The notes beneath the pieces were generated by a model. It made no database searches. It saw only the letters and a program-made list of their open reading frames with translations, and had not been told where the DNA came from. A program made the position numbers and the translations under genes. Of a stretch of DNA of 58,177 nt, positions 37,332-46,920 are shown one piece after another (position 1 is the stretch's first letter; the number at the start of each line of letters is the position of its first letter). Source of the stretch: Pseudomonas lactucae (lineage in GTDB: Bacteria; Pseudomonadota; Gammaproteobacteria; Pseudomonadales; Pseudomonadaceae); contig NZ_JAFHKI010000142.1 of the NCBI RefSeq assembly GCF_016937615.1, positions 1-58,177 on the forward strand, read 5' to 3'.

Positions 37332-37398
37332 GACTGGCTCCTCTAAAACATTCTCGAACAGGGGCCGCCGAATGGACGGGGCCCCTGGAACAAATCGG

Positions 37399-38703
37399 TT
37401 AGTTCAAGTGTTCGACGCGAATCCGCACCACCGGGCCGACCACGCCTTGCAGGGCTTCGAGGGCATGGATGGCATCGTTGATGTGCTGTTCGAGCACGCG
37501 GTGGGTCAGCAGGATCATCGGCACCTGGCCGTTTTGTTCCTCGACTTCCTTCTGCATGATCGACTCGATGTTGATACCGCGCTCCGACAGGATGCTGGCC
37601 ACCTGGGCCAACACGCCTGGATGGTCCTGGGCCTGGATGCGCAGGTAATAGGCACTTTCGCAGGCTTCGATCGGCAGGATCGGATGGGCCGACAGCGAGT
37701 CCGGCTGGAAGGCCAGGTGCGGCACACGGTTTTCCGGGTCGCTGGTCATGGCGCGAACCACGTCCACCAGGTCGGCGATCACTGACGAAGCGGTCGGCTC
37801 CATGCCGGCACCGGCGCCGTAGAACAGCGTGGAACCGGCGGCGTCACCGTTGACCATCACCGCGTTCATCACACCATTGACGTTGGCGATCAGGCGGTCG
37901 GCCGGGATTAGCGTCGGGTGCACCCGCAATTCGATACCGGCCGGGGTGCTGCGCGCTACGCCCAGGTGCTTGATGCGGTAGCCCAGGGCTTCGGCGTAGT
38001 TCACGTCGGCGGTGGTCAGCTTGGTGATGCCTTCGGTGTAGGCCTTGTCGAACTGCAGCGGAATACCAAAGGCGATGGACGCCAGGATGGTCAGCTTATG
38101 GGCCGCGTCGATGCCTTCCACGTCGAAAGTCGGGTCGGCTTCGGCGTAACCCAGGGCCTGGGCTTCGGCCAGTACGTCTTCGAAGGTGCGGCCCTTCTCG
38201 CGCATTTCGGTGAGGATGAAGTTACCGGTGCCATTGATGATGCCGGCCACCCAATTGATGCGGTTGGCGGACAGGCCTTCACGGATCGCCTTGATCACCG
38301 GGATACCACCGGCCACGGCGGCTTCGAACGCCACGATCACGCCTTTTTCACGGGCCTTGGCGAAGATCTCGTTGCCGTGCACGGCGATCAGCGCCTTGTT
38401 GGCGGTGACCACATGCTTGCCGTTCTCGATGGCCTTGAGCACCAGCTCGCGGGCGACGGTGTAGCCGCCCACCAGTTCGATGACGATATCGATTTCAGGG
38501 TTGGTGGCCACGGCGAACACATCGTTGGTAATTGCAATACCGGTCGTTTCGAACTGAGGCTTCGGCGAACGCGTGGCAATTTGCGCCACTTCAATCCCAC
38601 GCCCTGCACGGCGGGAAATTTCTTCAGCATTACGCTGAAGTACGTTGAAGGTGCCGCCACCGACGGTCCCTAACCCACAGATGCCTACTTTGACCGGTTT
38701 CAC
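37399..38703 (-). CDS. hom: homoserine dehydrogenase
   Basis: 434 residues from the GTG at 38703. GGGGAG lies seven bases before this GTG and falls inside the longer frame that begins with ATG at 38718, which favours the GTG. Reduces aspartate semialdehyde to homoserine. NAD(P) loop KVGICGLGTVGGGTF; catalytic core GIINGTGNFILTEM and YAEADPTFDVEGIDAAHK; C-terminal ACT domain (AQDHPGVLAQVASILSERGI) for threonine feedback. Lies between dsbC and thrC. Confidence 0.97.
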   Translation of the reverse strand: MKPVKVGICGLGTVGGGTFNVLQRNAEEISRRAGRGIEVAQIATRSPKPQFETTGIAITNDVFAVATNPEIDIVIELVGGYTVARELVLKAIENGKHVVTANKALIAVHGNEIFAKAREKGVIVAFEAAVAGGIPVIKAIREGLSANRINWVAGIINGTGNFILTEMREKGRTFEDVLAEAQALGYAEADPTFDVEGIDAAHKLTILASIAFGIPLQFDKAYTEGITKLTTADVNYAEALGYRIKHLGVARSTPAGIELRVHPTLIPADRLIANVNGVMNAVMVNGDAAGSTLFYGAGAGMEPTASSVIADLVDVVRAMTSDPENRVPHLAFQPDSLSAHPILPIEACESAYYLRIQAQDHPGVLAQVASILSERGINIESIMQKEVEEQNGQVPMILLTHRVLEQHINDAIHALEALQGVVGPVVRIRVEHLN

Positions 38704-38830
38704 TGAAGAACTCCCCATGAAACGGCCGACGCAAGGTCGGCGTGGAAAACAGCCGCACGACTGCGGCTTTCAATTGATGGCCCGTTCACTTATCAACGGG
38801 CATGATCGTCAAAGGTTCGACGATGCTGGT

Positions 38831-39562
38831 TTATTTGGCACTCAGCGCCAGTTTGGCAACTTGTGGTGCCGGCTGGTAGCCCGGAATCACCTGGCCGTCA
38901 GCCAAAACGATGGCCGGCGTACCGTTCACACCGATGGACTGGCCCAGGGCGAACTGCTTGGAGACCGGGTTGGCGCACTTGGCGGCCTTGATTTCCTTGC
39001 CGTCGACCATCTTGTCCATGGCCGCTTTCTTGTCGGCCGAGCACCAGACTGCCTGCAACTGCTCGTCACCCGGCGATCCCAGGCCCTGGCGCGGGAACGC
39101 AACGTAGCGCACTTCCACACCGAGCTTGTTCAGCGCCGGCACTTCGGCGTGCAGCTTGTGGCAATACGGGCAGGTGGTATCGGTGAACACGGTGATGTGG
39201 GTCTTGGTCTCGCCGATCGCCGGGTAAACCACGGTTTCCGCCACCGGGATGCCATTGATCAGCTTGGACACGCCCAGGCGCTCGGCCTTCTCGGTCAGGT
39301 TGACCGGCTTGCCGTCCTTCAACTGGAACAGGTAACCCTGAACGATGTACTGGCCGTCGGCACTGGCGTACAGCACGCGGCTGCCCTTGAGCTTGACTTC
39401 ATACAGGCCGGCCATGGGGCTTGCGCTGATGCTCTCGATCGGCGTGTCGAGCTGCAGGTTGGCCAGGCTCTTGCGAATGGTCTGCTCGGCGGCGTCATCG
39501 GCGACGGCAAAGGTGGAAACCAACGCAATCGCTGCGGCGGCAATAATCTGGGTCAAGCGCAT
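38831..39562 (-). CDS. dsbC: periplasmic disulfide isomerase DsbC
   Basis: 243 residues from the ATG at 39562, which has AGGAG five bases upstream; the frame stays open further into xerD, but that part is a shadow. Signal peptide to about residue 21 (VSTFAVAD). N-terminal dimerisation domain, then a thioredoxin fold with TDTTCPYCHK, the CPYC active site near 118. A second cysteine pair (WCSAD and AKCAN) and the cis-Pro loop GVNGTPAIV follow. It corrects wrong disulfides in exported proteins, kept reduced by DsbD. Sits between xerD and hom, as in other pseudomonads. Confidence 0.97.
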   Translation of the reverse strand: MRLTQIIAAAAIALVSTFAVADDAAEQTIRKSLANLQLDTPIESISASPMAGLYEVKLKGSRVLYASADGQYIVQGYLFQLKDGKPVNLTEKAERLGVSKLINGIPVAETVVYPAIGETKTHITVFTDTTCPYCHKLHAEVPALNKLGVEVRYVAFPRQGLGSPGDEQLQAVWCSADKKAAMDKMVDGKEIKAAKCANPVSKQFALGQSIGVNGTPAIVLADGQVIPGYQPAPQVAKLALSAK

Positions 39563-39704
39563 GGGAACTCCTGAAGGCAGATGCAGGGACGGGAAGGAAC
39601 ACCGCGATCGATGGACGCGGGTCGGGACCGTCACCTTTGCTAACCGGCAAAGCCTACCACAGTTGGGCCGCGGGGCAGCCCGTGGCGGTAGAAATTGGCG
39701 GTTT

Positions 39705-40601
39705 TCAGCCTCGCGGGTGGTGCTTGGCGTGCATATCCTGCAAACGTGCGCGCGCGACATGGGTGTAGATCTGGGTGGTGGACAAGTCGCTGTGGCCGAG
39801 CAGCATTTGCACCACACGCAAATCGGCGCCGTGGTTGAGCAAATGGGTGGCGAACGCATGGCGCAAGGTATGGGGTGACAACGTCTTGCCGATCCCGGCG
39901 ACCTTGGCTTGATGCTTGATGCGGTGCCAGAACGTCTGGCGGGTCATCTGCTCGCCCCGCAGGCTGGGAAACAGCACATCGCTGGGGCGCCCGCCGAGCA
40001 ATTCACTGCGCGCCTCGCGCATGTAGCGCTCGACCCACACAATCGCCTCCTCACCCATCGGCACCAGTCGCTCCTTGCTGCCCTTGCCCATCACCCGCAG
40101 CACGCCCTGGCGCAGGTTGACCTGTTCCAGGGTCAGGCTGATCAACTCGGTCACCCGCAGGCCGCAGGCGTACAGCACTTCCAGCATCGCGCGGTCACGC
40201 TGGCCGATGGCTTCGCTCAAGTCGGGGGCGGCGAGCAGCGCCTCCACGTCGGCTTCCGACAGGGACTTTGGCAATGGCCTGCCGAGTTGCGGCATGTCGA
40301 TTTGCAGGGTGGGATCGACGGCGATCAACTTTTCCCGCAGCAGGTAGCGATAAAAGCCACGCACACCCGAGAGGAATCGCGCCGTGGAGCGCGGCTTATA
40401 GTTCTGCTCCAGGCGCCAGGCCAGGTGATCGAGGATCAACTCGCGGCCCGCGTTGATCAGTTCCAGGTGTTTCTCTTGTAGCCAGCCGTTGAAAAGTGCC
40501 AGGTCGCTGCGGTAGGCCTGGCGGGTATTGTCTGAAAGGCCTTTTTCAAGCCAGAGGGCGTCGAGGAAGCGGTCGATCAGGGGATGGTCAATGGCGGGCA
40601 T
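39705..40601 (-). CDS. xerD: tyrosine recombinase XerD
   Basis: 298 residues. With XerC it resolves chromosome dimers at dif. N-terminal SAM-like core-binding domain (FLDALWLEKGLSDNTRQAYR). Catalytic set: Arg in YACGLRVTELISL, Lys in MGKGSKERLVP, His-x-x-Arg in LSPHTLRHAFATHLL, His in LLGHSDLSTT and Tyr in TQIYTHVA. Same direction as dsbC, 142 bases before it. No integrase-type neighbour or attachment site is seen, which fits the housekeeping recombinase. Confidence 0.97.
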   Translation of the reverse strand: MPAIDHPLIDRFLDALWLEKGLSDNTRQAYRSDLALFNGWLQEKHLELINAGRELILDHLAWRLEQNYKPRSTARFLSGVRGFYRYLLREKLIAVDPTLQIDMPQLGRPLPKSLSEADVEALLAAPDLSEAIGQRDRAMLEVLYACGLRVTELISLTLEQVNLRQGVLRVMGKGSKERLVPMGEEAIVWVERYMREARSELLGGRPSDVLFPSLRGEQMTRQTFWHRIKHQAKVAGIGKTLSPHTLRHAFATHLLNHGADLRVVQMLLGHSDLSTTQIYTHVARARLQDMHAKHHPRG

Positions 40602-40639
40602 GGGGGCTCAGGCTGATGACGGTGATGTCCGGTAGATCC

Positions 40640-40665
40640 TATCGCAGGCAAGCCAGCTCCCACAC
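40640..40665 (-). repeat. single REP element, second family
   Basis: ATCGCAGGCAAGCCAGCTCC followed by CACAC repeats the inverted arm of the REPIN at 33343-33364. Confidence 0.75.
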
Positions 40666-40685
40666 GAGATTTGTGTCGCGCGTAC

Positions 40686-40716
40686 GATCATTCCCACGCG
40701 GAGCGTGGGAATGATC
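40686..40716. repeat. 31-base perfect palindromic repeat element
   Basis: GATCATTCCCACGC and GCGTGGGAATGATC are perfect 14-base arms around GGA. Similar TTCCCACGC-GCGTGGGAA palindromes are dispersed in many Pseudomonas genomes (recalled, not searched). Confidence 0.8.
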
Positions 40717-40730
40717 AAATCCCAGACACA

Positions 40731-40757
40731 AAAAAGCAGCCCGCAGGCTGCTTTTTT
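40731..40757. terminator. terminator of the rpsP-rplS operon
   Basis: GCAGCC (40736-40741) and GGCTGC (40746-40751) around CGCA, flanked by A-run and T6. It lies 20 bases after the rplS stop on the minus strand. Confidence 0.9.
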
Positions 40758-40776
40758 CTGCATCGGGAAGCTGGAC

Positions 40777-41127
40777 TTAAGCCAGTTTTTCCTTGATGCG
40801 AGCTGCTTTACCGGACAGGTCACGCAGGTAGTACAGCTTGGCTTTACGTACGTCACCGCGACGCTTAACGGCCATGCTGTCGATTTGCGGGCTGTAGGTC
40901 TGGAAAGTACGCTCTACGCCAACACCGTTGGAGATTTTACGAACGGTGAAAGCACTGTTCACACCACGGTTACGCTTGGCGATTACCACGCCTTCGAACG
41001 CTTGCAGACGCGAACGGTCGCCTTCCTTCACTTTCACCTGAACGACAATGGTGTCGCCCGGGGCAAAGGTAGGGATCTCTTTGGTCATCTGCTCTGCTTC
41101 GAGTGCAAGGATGATTTTGTTAGTCAT
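40777..41127 (-). CDS. rplS: 50S ribosomal protein L19
   Basis: 116 residues, usual length. Signature features are [35 protein letters not shown] and the ending [18 protein letters not shown]. Sits at the 30S-50S interface. Last gene of rpsP-rimM-trmD-rplS, followed by a terminator. Confidence 0.99.
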
Positions 41128-41172
41128 GCTGTGCTCCTAAGGTAAGTCAATGGACTTACCATCGATACGTTG

Positions 41173-41925
41173 TTAACTATCGTCCCGCGCGAGGATGTAT
41201 TCCTCGAGCAGCTTCTTCTCTTCTCCAGAAAGCGAGCGGCTTTCCAGAAGATCGGCGCGTCGTTCATAGGTCCGACCAAGGGACTGCTGTAAACGCCAAC
41301 GCCGGATGTGTGCGTGATTGCCACTTAGCAATACGTCGGGAACACGCTGATCCGCATACACCTCCGGTCGGGTGTAGTGCGGGCAATCCAGCAAACCATC
41401 CGTGAAGGAGTCTTCCTCCGCGGAGTCCGCATGCCCTAAAGCTCCAGGCAGCAGTCGTGTAACCGCATCTATCAGGACCATCGCCGGCAGCTCGCCGCCA
41501 GACAGGACATAGTCCCCAATCGACCACTCTTCATCGACATGAGCCTCAATAAAGCGCTCGTCAATGCCTTCATAGCGACCGGCAATCAGGATCAATGCTT
41601 CCTCATTCGCCAGTTCGCGTACCGCAGCCTGTTTCAGCTGACGGCCTTGAGGGGACAGGTAAATAACCTTCGCCTTCTCCCCAGCGGCGACCTTGGCCTG
41701 AGCCAACGCATCTTCCAGGGGCTTGATCTTCATCACCATGCCCGGGCCACCGCCAAATGGGCGATCGTCCACAGTGTGATGTCGATCCGTCGTGTAGTCT
41801 CGCGGGTTCCAACAGGTAAGCTGCAACAGCCCCTGTTTCACCGCCCGACTGGTGATGCCGTACTCGCTGATGGCGGAAAACATCTCGGGAAACAAACTGA
41901 TCACTTCAATGCGCAAATTAGCCAC
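41173..41925 (-). CDS. trmD: tRNA (guanine-37-N1)-methyltransferase
   Basis: 250 residues from the GTG at 41925, just after the rimM stop; this gives the family start VANLRIEVISLFPEMF. Methylates G37 next to the anticodon and prevents frameshifting. Trefoil-knot SAM site: LSPQGRQLKQ, LIAGRYEGIDERFIE, WSIGDYVLSGGELPAMVLIDA. C-terminal domain LLSGNHAHIRRWR. Tight coupling to rimM (3 bases). Confidence 0.98.
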   Translation of the reverse strand: MANLRIEVISLFPEMFSAISEYGITSRAVKQGLLQLTCWNPRDYTTDRHHTVDDRPFGGGPGMVMKIKPLEDALAQAKVAAGEKAKVIYLSPQGRQLKQAAVRELANEEALILIAGRYEGIDERFIEAHVDEEWSIGDYVLSGGELPAMVLIDAVTRLLPGALGHADSAEEDSFTDGLLDCPHYTRPEVYADQRVPDVLLSGNHAHIRRWRLQQSLGRTYERRADLLESRSLSGEEKKLLEEYILARDDS

Positions 41926-41927
41926 GC

Positions 41928-42464
41928 TTAGAAGTCCGCGTCCCATTCCACCTTCATCTCGCCCGCGGCCAGGTCGACGGCCAACACGCATTGCTCGGTA
42001 TAGGGCAACAGGCGTTCGCGATCATCCAGGCTGCCAGCGCAAGGCTTGACCACCATTACATCATTGGCGCCGGTTTCCAGAAGATGGTCGATTTTCCCGA
42101 GCAATTGCCCGAGTTGATCAATAACCTTCAGACCTTCCAGCTGGTACCAGTAGTACTCGCCGTCGGTCAATTCAGGGAACAGGTTGCGTGGCACGCAGAT
42201 CTCATAACCGGCCAGAAGACGCGCTTCTTCACGATCATCAAGACCCTTGAGCTTAGCGACCAGGAACTTGTCGCTCCCGCGTCCACTGACCAGCTCGACC
42301 TGTTTCACGCTACCCTCGCGCTTGAGCGTCCAGGTTTTGTACTGCAACAGGTTTTCGGTCGGATCAGTAAAGGAATACACCTTCACTTCGCCGCGAACGC
42401 CATGAACAGAGTAAATCTTGCCGATAACGATCAAATCATCAGCAACCGCTGGCGTCGCGTTCAT
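41928..42464 (-). CDS. rimM: ribosome maturation factor RimM
   Basis: 178 residues. Binds S19 and helps 30S assembly of the head. N-terminal barrel DLIVIGKIYSVHGVRGEVKVYSFTD; PRC-barrel domain in the C-terminal half, with GEYYWYQLEGLKVID. Separated from rpsP by five bases and from trmD by two. Typical operon position. Confidence 0.98.
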   Translation of the reverse strand: MNATPAVADDLIVIGKIYSVHGVRGEVKVYSFTDPTENLLQYKTWTLKREGSVKQVELVSGRGSDKFLVAKLKGLDDREEARLLAGYEICVPRNLFPELTDGEYYWYQLEGLKVIDQLGQLLGKIDHLLETGANDVMVVKPCAGSLDDRERLLPYTEQCVLAVDLAAGEMKVEWDADF

Positions 42465-42469
42465 ATTGC

Positions 42470-42721
42470 TCAGGCTGCGGCCTTAGCCGAGTCCTTCAAC
42501 AGTTTTGCAACGCGCTCGGATGGCTGTGCGCCAACGCTCAGCCAGTAGGCTACGCGCTCTTGGTTCACGGACAGACGAACTTCTTGACCACGAGCAACAG
42601 GGTTGAAGAAACCAACCTGTTCCTTGTGCGAACCGTCACGCGGGTTGCGGCTGTCGGTTACGGTCAAGTGGTAAAACGGGCGCTTTTTGGAGCCGCCAAG
42701 GGCAAGACGGATTGTTAGCAT
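42470..42721 (-). CDS. rpsP: 30S ribosomal protein S16
   Basis: 83 residues. Starts MLTIRLALGGSKKRPFYHLTVTDSRNPRDG, the S16 signature. First gene of the operon with a good promoter about 70 bases upstream. Confidence 0.99.
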   Translation of the reverse strand: MLTIRLALGGSKKRPFYHLTVTDSRNPRDGSHKEQVGFFNPVARGQEVRLSVNQERVAYWLSVGAQPSERVAKLLKDSAKAAA

Positions 42722-42793
42722 GTGAACATCGTTCCTGTAGTCGGTGCTGCAAATCTAAATGCACAGCGGGCATAGGTGCCCGAAAGGCCGCAT

Positions 42794-42821
42794 ATTCTAA
42801 GGAATATCCGGACTTTTGCAA
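42794..42821 (-). promoter_or_regulatory. promoter of the rpsP operon
   Basis: On the minus strand TTGCAA (42821-42816) and TAGAAT (42799-42794) with a 16-base spacer, leaving a leader of about 65 bases that includes a small GGGCA/TGCCC hairpin. Confidence 0.7.
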
Positions 42822-42896
42822 ATGTCTTTTTCTGGCGCCTATCAGCGGGCCATTCAGATCTGCCATAGAGCCGTCGATTAAAACGGCGAGTCAGCC

Positions 42897-42965
42897 CCCG
42901 CCAACGGCGGGTTTGCTGGAGATCCCACATCCTTGTGGGTCGGAGCGAGAGCCAGGCTCCCGCTC
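42897..42965 (-). terminator. three consecutive hairpins after ffh
   Basis: In order on the minus strand after the ffh stop: GAGCGGGAGCC with GGCTCTCGCTC (42965-42943), CCCACA with TGTGGG (42939-42924), CCCGCC with GGCGGG (42911-42897). A TTTT follows only at about 42880. They probably end or attenuate the ffh transcript before the rpsP promoter. Confidence 0.5.
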
Positions 42966-42972
42966 GAATACT

Positions 42973-44349
<1,377 letters not shown>

Positions 44350-44580
44350 GCGCGATCCTTTCAGGCCCTATTCATCGAAATGCAGGTAGACCGAGGTAAT
44401 GGCGGCCCAGGCTCTAGCAAATCGCTATTAAAACGGCGCTCGGCGAGCCTGCGGCGTGGGCAGGTCGCGGATTATAGCGAAGACTGCGCCCATGCACACC
44501 CGCTGTCTGGTGCGGGAGTCTTTCGTGCACGGCCTGGGTATGCCAAACTCAGCGCCTTTCGGGCTTGCCTAACAGGATTT

Positions 44581-45393
44581 ATGCTCCCTTTGTCACCCAG
44601 CTTGCTACCCAGCCTCGCCGCCGCGCTTCTATATGCCGCTGCGACCCTCTACCAGGGCACTCGCCTGGCCCAATGCGCCAAGGCCGACAAACGCCTGCTG
44701 GCAGGTTTTGGCGTCCTCGCCCTGCTGGCGCACGCCGCGAGTCTGTTCACTCACTTGATGACGCCGGACGGCCTGGCCCTGGATTTTTTCAGCGCGGCCA
44801 GCCTGATCGCTGCCGCCGTGATCGGCCTGACACTGATCGCCTGCGCGCGCATCCCGGTGGAAAACCTGCTGATCCTGTTGTTCCCGCTGGGGTTGCTCAC
44901 GGTCCTGCTGTCGCAATTCGCCCCGCCCGGTACAGTGCAGGTGATCGATGAGGAACCGGGCATGCTCGCCCACATTCTGTTGTCGATCCTGGCCTACGGT
45001 ATGTTCACCATCGCGGTGTTCCAATCGCTGCTGGTGCTGCTGCAAGACCACCAGCTCAAGCACAAGCATCCCCTGGGGCTGATCAAGAACTTCCCGCCGC
45101 TGCAAACCATGGAAAGCCTGTTGTTCGGTTTCCTCTGGGCCGGCTGGACCCTGCTCTCGCTGTCGTTGATCTCCGGCTGGCTGTTCGTCGAGAACCTGTT
45201 CGCCCAGCACCTGGTGCACAAAACCTTGCTCGCGTGCCTGGCCTGGATAGTCTTCAGCGTATTGCTGTGGGGCCGTAACCGCCTGGGCTGGCGCGGGCAC
45301 AAGGCAATCCGCTGGACGCTGGCCGGTTTCTGCCTGCTGATGCTGGCCTATTTCGGCAGCAAGCTGGTTCGCGAATACATCCTGCATATCTGA
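44581..45393 (+). CDS. CcsA/YpjD-like cytochrome c assembly family membrane protein
   Basis: 270 residues from the ATG at 44581 (AGGAT upstream); the much longer upstream frame is antisense to ffh and not coding. Eight or so membrane segments. The cytochrome c assembly domain is recognised by PGTVQVIDEEPGMLAHILLSILAYGMFTIA and ESLLFGFLWAGWTLLSLSLISGW, and by histidines in HILL and HLVHKTLLA that could bind heme. Family members export or handle heme for c-type cytochromes; YpjD-type proteins beside ffh are of unknown role. The next gene starts 12 bases later. Confidence 0.86.
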   Translation: MLPLSPSLLPSLAAALLYAAATLYQGTRLAQCAKADKRLLAGFGVLALLAHAASLFTHLMTPDGLALDFFSAASLIAAAVIGLTLIACARIPVENLLILLFPLGLLTVLLSQFAPPGTVQVIDEEPGMLAHILLSILAYGMFTIAVFQSLLVLLQDHQLKHKHPLGLIKNFPPLQTMESLLFGFLWAGWTLLSLSLISGWLFVENLFAQHLVHKTLLACLAWIVFSVLLWGRNRLGWRGHKAIRWTLAGFCLLMLAYFGSKLVREYILHI

Positions 45394-45405
45394 CGGGCAG
45401 CAATC

Positions 45406-46644
45406 ATGGACAACTTGCCCCTGGGGCCGATGCTCGCGGTAATCGCCTTGCTGGTGTTATGGGCCGGACTGTTTACCGCCATTGAAGCCGCCCAACAGCA
45501 CCTGCTGGCGCTGCGCCCCGGCACCCGCCAGGGCGACAAGGCCGCCGCCCGCCTGAATTTTCCGCGCAACAGCCTGATCCTGTGCAACAGCCTGTGCCGC
45601 GCCGCCGTGGTGATTCTGTGCACGTTGCTGGCGATCTACGCCTGGGCGCAGAACGGCCCCTGGCTGGGCTGGCTGATCTCCTGCGCGGTGCTGCTGGTGC
45701 TGGCCGACTACCTGCCCCGCGCCCTGGCCACCCGTTATCCGCAAGCGGTACTGGGTTTCGGCAATACGCTGCTGGGCGTGCCGCTGAAAATCCTCTACCC
45801 CGCGGCCTGGCTGCTCAATGGCATCAGCCTGCTGCTGTTGCGCCCATTTGCACGCAAATCCGACGTGGTGAAAAAAAGCGACGAACCGCAACCCGATCAC
45901 GATGACGAACCCGAGCCCGACGCCGACGAAAACCGCGCGCCCGGCATGCCCGGCATCCATGCCCTGGACAACATCACGGTCAACGACATCCTGGTGCCCC
46001 GCAGCGAAGTGGATGGCATCAACCTGGATGACTCGATCGAAGACATCATCGAACTACTGCGCACCTCCCCGCGCACCCGCCTGCCGGTGTTCCACAGCGA
46101 TATCAACCAGGTGCAGGCCGTGCTCAATACACGGCAGGTCCAGCATTTGCTGCCCGACGCCAGCCTGACCAAGGACGCATTGCTCGCCGCCTGCCACGAA
46201 CCCTACTTCGTGCCGGAAAGCACGCCCCTGCAACTGCAACTGCTGAACTTCCACAAGCAACAGCGGCGCCTGGGCATGGTGGTGGACGAGTACGGCGAGG
46301 TGCTGGGCATCGTCACCCTGGAAGACATCCTCGAAGAGATCGTCGGCGAGTTCGAAAGCGAACAAGGTGCCGACAACCCGCACGTCGAGCCGCAGCCGGA
46401 CGGACGCTACATCATCGACGGCGCCGCCTCGATCCGCGAACTGAACAAGAGCCTGGGCTGGCACCTGCCCAGCGACGGCCCCAAGACCCTCAACGGGCTG
46501 GTCACCGAAGCACTGGAGACCATTCCGGATTGCGCGGTATGCCTGAAGATCGGCCGCTATCGCCTGGAGATTCTCGAAACCGAGGACAACCGAGTGAGCA
46601 AGGTGCTGATCTGGCACACCAGCCGGGTGCCGGTGGCGGCATAA
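45406..46644 (+). CDS. HlyC/CorC family transporter (CNNM domain and CBS pair)
   Basis: 412 residues. An N-terminal DUF21/CNNM membrane domain of three to four segments (PMLAVIALLVLWAGLFTAIEAA) is followed by an acidic linker (PQPDHDDEPEPDADENR). Then come two CBS domains starting VNDILVPRSEVDGI and ending VVDEYGEVLGIVTLEDILEEIVGE, and a C-terminal CorC_HlyC domain. Relatives act in Mg2+/Co2+ efflux or regulation. In operon with the CcsA-like gene, as PA3747-PA3748 beside ffh. Confidence 0.9.
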   Translation: MDNLPLGPMLAVIALLVLWAGLFTAIEAAQQHLLALRPGTRQGDKAAARLNFPRNSLILCNSLCRAAVVILCTLLAIYAWAQNGPWLGWLISCAVLLVLADYLPRALATRYPQAVLGFGNTLLGVPLKILYPAAWLLNGISLLLLRPFARKSDVVKKSDEPQPDHDDEPEPDADENRAPGMPGIHALDNITVNDILVPRSEVDGINLDDSIEDIIELLRTSPRTRLPVFHSDINQVQAVLNTRQVQHLLPDASLTKDALLAACHEPYFVPESTPLQLQLLNFHKQQRRLGMVVDEYGEVLGIVTLEDILEEIVGEFESEQGADNPHVEPQPDGRYIIDGAASIRELNKSLGWHLPSDGPKTLNGLVTEALETIPDCAVCLKIGRYRLEILETEDNRVSKVLIWHTSRVPVAA

Positions 46645-46651
46645 CCGCGCG

Positions 46652-46670
46652 ATACCCCCTCCCACATTGG
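46652..46670 (-). repeat. degenerate REP half-element
   Basis: ATACCCCCTCCCACATTGG matches the outer arm of the first REP family without a partner arm. Confidence 0.5.
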
Positions 46671-46703
46671 CTTGAAGTGTTTGAGAGATCGTGTAGCCGT
46701 CTC

Positions 46704-46733
46704 TTGTCGTATTTCCAAACCCCTTCCTATAAT
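46704..46733 (+). promoter_or_regulatory. promoter of the MFS transporter gene
   Basis: TTGTCG (46704-46709) and a perfect TATAAT (46728-46733), 18 bases apart. The leader is about 180 bases long, with no clear riboswitch fold recognised. Confidence 0.6.
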
Positions 46734-46920
46734 CCCTGCGGCTTACCCAAGCCCCGCCCGACCGCGTGCTATCCGCACTAAACGCGTCCAGGCACCGCGT
46801 TATCGTGTCTGACCGGTGTTCGCTCCCATCCCGAGCCACTCCGTGCACAACCCTGATCCATGGGTGTTCGACCAATAATAATCCGCGTCCAAACGCGCAA
46901 CGACCGTCAGGGATACCGCC

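Noticed and set aside
35904..37346. 480-codon plus-strand frame
   Set aside because: Antisense to thrC, whose motifs are complete.
39705..40601. Integrase of a mobile island
   Set aside because: The gene is housekeeping XerD by sequence and by its dsbC-hom neighbours; no attachment-site repeat was found.
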